From assembly GCA_900769375.1 (NCBI GenBank), contig CAAGGN010000092.1:1-8502 (forward strand): DNA of 8,502 bases. Direction: 5' to 3'. A program made the translations under genes and the position numbers. The notes beneath the pieces were generated by a model, which searched no databases, was not told the origin of the DNA, and was given only the letters and a program-made list of their open reading frames with translations. This DNA comes from Clostridia bacterium (GTDB taxonomy: Bacteria > Bacillota > Clostridia > Oscillospirales > Acutalibacteraceae). Shown here in pieces: positions 6,286 to 8,502 of the stretch (its first letter is position 1; each line of letters starts with the position of its first letter).

Positions 6286-6309
6286 GTACTTTTGTACTTT
6301 TGTACTTTT
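6286..6309. repeat. Three tandem GTACTTTT units at the lipoprotein transcription start
   Basis: GTACTTTT occurs three times in perfect 8-bp tandem (6286, 6294, 6302). Read on the minus strand it is AAAAGTAC three times. It runs from about +1 to +20 of the predicted transcript and ends roughly 20 bases before the start codon. It may be a regulator site or a slippage-prone leader. Confidence 0.7.
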
Positions 6310-6311
6310 TA

Positions 6312-6340
6312 ATTATATAACTTTACCCATAAAAAGTCAA
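6312..6340 (-). promoter_or_regulatory. Sigma-A promoter of the RsgI-like lipoprotein
   Basis: On the minus strand TTGACT (6335-6340), a 17-base spacer and a perfect TATAAT (6312-6317). The -35 directly abuts the terminator stem of the upstream remnant. The predicted start is near 6305, inside the GTACTTTT repeats. Confidence 0.85.
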
Positions 6341-6363
6341 CGGGCGGAAAATCCGCCCGTTTT
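6339..6363 (-). terminator. Intrinsic terminator hairpin after the metallohydrolase remnant
   Basis: aacgggcgga-aaa-tccgcccgtt is a 10-bp stem with a three-base loop. On the minus strand it is followed by GACTTTTTATG; on the plus strand by TTCATTTATTT. It starts six bases after the stop of the remnant. The 25-base core is identical to the hairpin at 5156-5180 at the other end of the lipoprotein gene. Confidence 0.7.
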
Positions 6364-6366
6364 CAT

Positions 6367-6530
6367 TTATTTATTAACTCGGATAGGGCCGGACCAAGCC
6401 ATTCCACCATCTTTGAGTTTTACTCTTATATAATAATCCGTATCGTTTTCCGCGGTGCAATCAAAAATAAGCCGTCCGTTTTACCGCCCGTAAAAGCAAA
6501 GCAACGGCGCTTTTTAAGGGCATCAATCAT
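6367..6530 (-). pseudogene. Decayed C-terminal remnant of a PHP-domain (CehA/McbA-like) metallohydrolase
   Basis: Two minus-strand frames hold pieces of one protein type. From 6530, MIDALKKRRCFAFTGGK resembles the family pattern DALKKRRCYATTG. About 20 codons on, another frame reads RLIFDCTAENDTDYYIRVK then LKDGGMAWSGPIRVNK and a stop at 6369-6367, resembling the family end (YYLRVTQKDG.MAWSSPIWV). The second frame is closed upstream by TAA at 6483-6481 (rest of the open stretch begins NGRLIF). In intact members these motifs are farther apart and follow a large catalytic PHP domain; that domain is absent and the space is filled by the exchanger gene that ends at 6545. So this is a truncated, frame-shifted and probably internally deleted remnant that kept its terminator. 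Family assignment rests on motif memory, not a search; not expected to be functional. Confidence 0.6.
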
Positions 6531-6544
6531 ATTATGATAAATAA

Positions 6545-7573
6545 TCAAACAACTTTTACCGCAATCAAAACCTGCAAGATTACAAATGCGGCATAAATTC
6601 CAAGAAGCGTTATTCCTTGCCAACGGTGTAATTTTCCTTTTATCAAAGCGGGTAAGGTCATAAGCGCCATTACACCCACCATAAGCGGAATTTCTAAAAT
6701 CTGGGAAGTATTGAAACCAAAAAGCTTACTACCCTCGGGAATAACGAATGGAGAAATCGTAACTGCCGCGCCTGAAACAAGCACCAAGTTGAAAATGTTT
6801 GCACCGATAATGTTTCCGAGCGATAATGCTCCGTGTCCCTTCACAAGGGCTGTAACTGCTGTTACAAGTTCGGGAAGCGACGTGCAGAGCGCAACAATAG
6901 TAACACCAATTACTTCCGTAGGAATCCCTGCCATCGTGGCTATGGATACGGATGATGCCTCTAACATATCAGCGCCGAAAGCAATTAAAGCAGCGCTAAC
7001 TATCAGAACAATAATATCTTTCACCAAAGAAGTTTTGGCAGATTCATCGTTATCCTCATTTTGATTTTCAACAGGATTCTTAAACCCGCTATATACAGTA
7101 GTCGCCATATATATACCAAAAACTGTCAACATAACAATTCCGAGCCATCTGTCAAATCGGCCGAATATATAAGCCGCTACCAAATAAATTGCTACAGAAA
7201 CAAAGAAAAAGATTACCGGCGTGATAATCGCCTTTTTATTAACGGGCGCAGGACGGATAGCAATTGTTATTGCAGCAATTAACGCGGTGTTGCAAATAAT
7301 AGAGCCAATAGCGTTTCCGTATGCAATAGCACCATTATTATTTATGGCCGCTGTGGCCGATACCATAACTTCCGGCAAGGTTGTACCGATAGAAACGACT
7401 GTAGCGCCGATAATAATCTCAGGAACTCTAAACCGTTTAGCAATGCCGACAGCGCTATCCACGAACCAGTCGCCGCCTTTAATTAAAAGGAGCACACCGA
7501 CAATGAATAAAATCAAAGATCCTAATAAACCATCGGTCAACCCATTGTACCAGGCAAGTATTTGTTCAAACAT
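6545..7573 (-). CDS. CaCA-family Ca2+/Na+ (YrbG-type) exchanger
   Basis: 342-residue inner-membrane antiporter, probably moving Ca2+ outward against Na+ or H+ (K+-dependence possible). It has the two inverted repeats of the Ca2+/cation antiporter superfamily: alpha-1 with GTTLPE (63-68) and GNAIGSI (86-92), and alpha-2 with CTSLPE (230-235) and GNIIGANI (253-260). E68, N87, E235 and N254 match the conserved ion-binding positions. About ten hydrophobic segments surround a short acidic cytoplasmic loop (about 165-185), as in bacterial members. Alpha-1 departs from the common GTSLPE and GSNI patterns (T at 65, IICN at 92-95). The ATG at 7573 follows AAGGAG eight bases upstream. It has its own promoter; a metallohydrolase remnant follows. 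The substrate is inferred from family only. Confidence 0.93.
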   Translation of the reverse strand: MFEQILAWYNGLTDGLLGSLILFIVGVLLLIKGGDWFVDSAVGIAKRFRVPEIIIGATVVSIGTTLPEVMVSATAAINNNGAIAYGNAIGSIICNTALIAAITIAIRPAPVNKKAIITPVIFFFVSVAIYLVAAYIFGRFDRWLGIVMLTVFGIYMATTVYSGFKNPVENQNEDNDESAKTSLVKDIIVLIVSAALIAFGADMLEASSVSIATMAGIPTEVIGVTIVALCTSLPELVTAVTALVKGHGALSLGNIIGANIFNLVLVSGAAVTISPFVIPEGSKLFGFNTSQILEIPLMVGVMALMTLPALIKGKLHRWQGITLLGIYAAFVILQVLIAVKVV

Positions 7574-7627
7574 AAATAAAACTCCTTATGCGTATTTTCC
7601 TATATTAAAATCAAACGTATTGTACCG

Positions 7628-7656
7628 ATTATACCATAAGTTTCTCTAAAGTTCAA
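7628..7656 (-). promoter_or_regulatory. Sigma-A promoter of the Ca2+/Na+ exchanger
   Basis: On the minus strand TTGAAC (7651-7656), 17 bases, then a perfect TATAAT (7628-7633). It is 54 bases upstream of the exchanger start, giving a leader of about 48 bases. It lies just after the 7684-7704 terminator. Confidence 0.8.
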
Positions 7657-7683
7657 TAATTCTGATTAAAAACTAAAAAATAA

Positions 7684-7704
7684 AAGCCGTGAAGTTCACG
7701 GCTT
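7684..7704 (-). terminator. Intrinsic terminator upstream of the exchanger gene
   Basis: aagccgtgaa-g-ttcacggctt: 10-bp inverted repeat with a one-base centre. On the minus strand it is followed by TTATTTTTTAGTTTTTA, a good U-rich tract; on the plus strand by ATTTTAT. It terminates transcripts arriving from the right, although the nearest gene there (7873-8310) already has its own terminator. Confidence 0.75.
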
Positions 7705-7840
7705 ATTTTATAGCATAAAAGCGGAAGTAAATCAATATGGGAATATAATATTTGCACGCCGTGCAACATCGTTGACGAAGCCACATCGTTTATGGCTTTT
7801 GCCATAACATAGTTATGTGTCCTAGCGGACACATACACAA
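7705..7840. repeat. Cluster of small hairpins with ACATCGTT spacers, gene-free
   Basis: The stretch 7574-7872 holds no gene I accept. Between the two terminators it carries consecutive inverted repeats: ttgcac-gcc-gtgcaa (7752-7766), ttatggc-tttt-gccataa (7790-7807), cataac-ata-gttatg (7803-7817, overlapping the previous one, so alternative) and tatgtgtcc-tagc-ggacacata (7814-7835). The 8-mer ACATCGTT occurs at 7766-7773 and 7783-7790, framing a degraded hairpin. The pattern of short hairpins joined by a common spacer is like small repeated intergenic elements in Clostridia; I cannot show copies elsewhere. Confidence 0.55.
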
Positions 7841-7874
7841 AAAATACAGCACTTCTTTCGAAGTGCTGTATTTT
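7841..7874 (-). terminator. Strong terminator of the 145-residue protein gene
   Basis: aaaatacagcacttc-tttc-gaagtgctgtatttt: a perfect 15-bp stem. On the minus strand the loop is GAAA closed by C-G, a stable GNRA tetraloop, and the stem runs into TTTTTTGTG. It begins within the stop codon (7875-7873) of the gene. Confidence 0.88.
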
Positions 7875-8310
7875 ATTGATTTGTATCATCGCTTGCAGGA
7901 AGTTTTAGTCTCTTTATAATTTCAGGCGCAAAACTCACACCACAAGTTAACAGGCCCTTAATGATATCCATCGCAATATTTGCCACGTGCTCTCGATTTT
8001 CTCTTAGTGCCACATCACATTTTGCTTTACTCTCAAGCTCTTGCTTAGCGAGCGCTTCTAGTTTTTCTAGTTTTTCTTCCTCTGTAAATTTATCGCTATT
8101 GATAATAATTGTACGCATTTGATCGTACGTATCACTAACACCTTGATTAAGCTTTTCCATAGCGTTGGCATATTTTTCCGGATCGGTTGATTCAACAACA
8201 CTTTTGCTTAAATCAGCAACACTTTTAATCATATCCGCAATTTTACCAATAAAAGCAGGGTTCATTTTTCTATCTTCCTTTTCTTTGCTTATCTTCTCTA
8301 CAAATTTCAC
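7873..8310 (-). CDS. Unrecognised 145-residue helical protein
   Basis: I do not recognise this protein. It is 145 residues, with no signal peptide and mostly charged, helix-favouring sequence. Residues about 19-60 (FIGKIADMIKSVADLSKSV) and 75-100 (Glu/Lys/Leu-rich) look like amphipathic helices that could pair as a bundle or coiled coil. A less polar stretch (about 108-128, with IAMDIIKGLLTCGVSFAPEI) is too mixed for a clear membrane helix. The start is GTG at 8310 because GGGAGG lies seven bases before it; the alternative ATG (codon 16) is preceded by AAGGAAG and would remove a charged, Lys/Glu-rich leader. It forms a single-gene unit with its own promoter and terminator, set between two structured intergenic regions, so it could be accessory cargo. 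No partner gene adjoins it. Confidence 0.75.
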   Translation of the reverse strand: MKFVEKISKEKEDRKMNPAFIGKIADMIKSVADLSKSVVESTDPEKYANAMEKLNQGVSDTYDQMRTIIINSDKFTEEEKLEKLEALAKQELESKAKCDVALRENREHVANIAMDIIKGLLTCGVSFAPEIIKRLKLPASDDTNQ

Positions 8311-8330
8311 ATTATAACCTCCCTATACTT

Positions 8331-8359
8331 ATTATAACATACAGTCTAACGAAATACAA
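8331..8359 (-). promoter_or_regulatory. Probable promoter of the 145-residue protein gene
   Basis: On the minus strand a perfect TATAAT (8331-8336) lies 17 bases from TTGTAT (8354-8359, three of six). The predicted start near 8325 leaves a leader of about 15 bases that holds the GGGAGG ribosome binding site. Confidence 0.6.
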
Positions 8360-8372
8360 TACACCACAGAAT

Positions 8373-8449
8373 TTCACTTCGTGAAGATTTTAGCTCCTTG
8401 GCAATGTCCTTGCGAGCAAACATTGCCTTCGTCGCAAGTTCGGTTTGCT
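8373..8449. repeat. Overlapping inverted repeats upstream of the 145-residue protein gene
   Basis: Seen directly: ttcac-ttc-gtgaa (8373-8385); gcaatgt (8401-8407) with acattgc (8420-8426); cttgcga (8409-8415) with tcgcaag (8432-8438); agcaaac (8415-8421) with gtttgct (8443-8449). The last three interleave, so they cannot all pair at once and would give alternative folds. No open reading frame is convincing here. Confidence 0.5.
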
Positions 8450-8459
8450 GATAGTGGCT

Positions 8460-8502
8460 CCAAAAGAACAGGGACTACCGAAGTAGTCCCTGTTTCTTTT
8501 GG
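8460..8502 (-). terminator. Long hairpin at the right edge, probable terminator of a gene beyond the window
   Basis: cagggactac-cgaa-gtagtccctg (8469-8492) is a perfect 10-bp stem. It extends outward with one bulged T (8495) through ccaaaagaa and tttcttttgg, about 19 bp in all, to the last base. On the minus strand the loop is C(UUCG)G, a very stable tetraloop, followed by a U-rich arm, fitting the end of a minus-strand gene to the right. An end of a small inverted-repeat element is also possible. Confidence 0.65.

Noticed and set aside
5185..6545. Shared 14-mer ttatgataaataat at 5185-5198 and 6532-6545
   Set aside because: AT-rich and short; such a match is expected about by chance in 8.5 kb, so I do not treat it as an attachment site or duplication mark.
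6426..6623. 65-codon minus-strand frame overlapping the exchanger end
   Set aside because: Its first part is an out-of-frame reading of the exchanger and its last part is one piece of the metallohydrolase remnant; not an intact gene.
7752..7835. CRISPR-like repeat array
   Set aside because: The hairpins differ in sequence and length, and only an 8-mer recurs twice; no uniform repeat or spacer lengths and no cas genes.
7653..7889. 78-codon minus-strand frame across the hairpin cluster
   Set aside because: It starts inside the end of the 145-residue gene, crosses two terminators and reads through hairpins; no ribosome binding site or recognisable product.

Overview
The window looks like a chromosomal segment of a low-to-moderate GC anaerobic Firmicute, most likely a Clostridia or Oscillospirales relative. 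This rests on the gene families (FeoA/FeoB with a FeoB-associated Cys-rich peptide, RsgI-like domain), strong AGGAGG-type ribosome binding sites, near-consensus sigma-A promoters (TTGACA-17-TATAAT type) and many compact intrinsic terminators. All real genes lie on the minus strand except one small membrane protein at 4748-5143.

Left part (1-4747), metal transport. A Cu(I)-exporting P-type ATPase (copA) starts at a TTG codon at 1962 and runs off the left edge, missing its last membrane segments. It has its own promoter, placed just past a 13-bp hairpin that follows a ferrous iron uptake operon: feoA (4342-4557), feoB (2242-4266) and a 52-residue FeoB-associated Cys-rich membrane peptide (2066-2224). 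The feo operon has a perfect consensus promoter and three copies of the palindrome GTTAGC-N4-GCTAAC, resembling a DtxR/IdeR-type iron-dependent operator. Two copies lie at the transcription start and in the leader; the third lies between feoA and feoB.

Middle (4748-6361). Divergent from feoA is a 131-residue, internally duplicated four-helix membrane protein whose seven cysteines all fall on one predicted membrane face. It converges through a bidirectional terminator on a 360-residue lipoprotein. That lipoprotein carries an RsgI-like middle domain with the Asn-Pro motif, a Ser/Thr/Lys-rich repeat linker and an unrecognised C-terminal domain. It has its own consensus promoter with three GTACTTTT repeats over the start site.

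Right part (6362-8502). A decayed C-terminal remnant of a PHP-type metallohydrolase, still followed by a good terminator, sits downstream of a YrbG-type Ca2+/Na+ exchanger gene (6545-7573). Then come a cluster of hairpins (7684-7874), an unrecognised 145-residue helical protein gene (7873-8310) with its own promoter and terminator, and a second structured region to the right edge, ending in a long hairpin.

No rRNA, tRNA, CRISPR array, transposase or integrase is visible. The genes appear to be separate small transcription units rather than one system; the common thread on the left is transition-metal handling.
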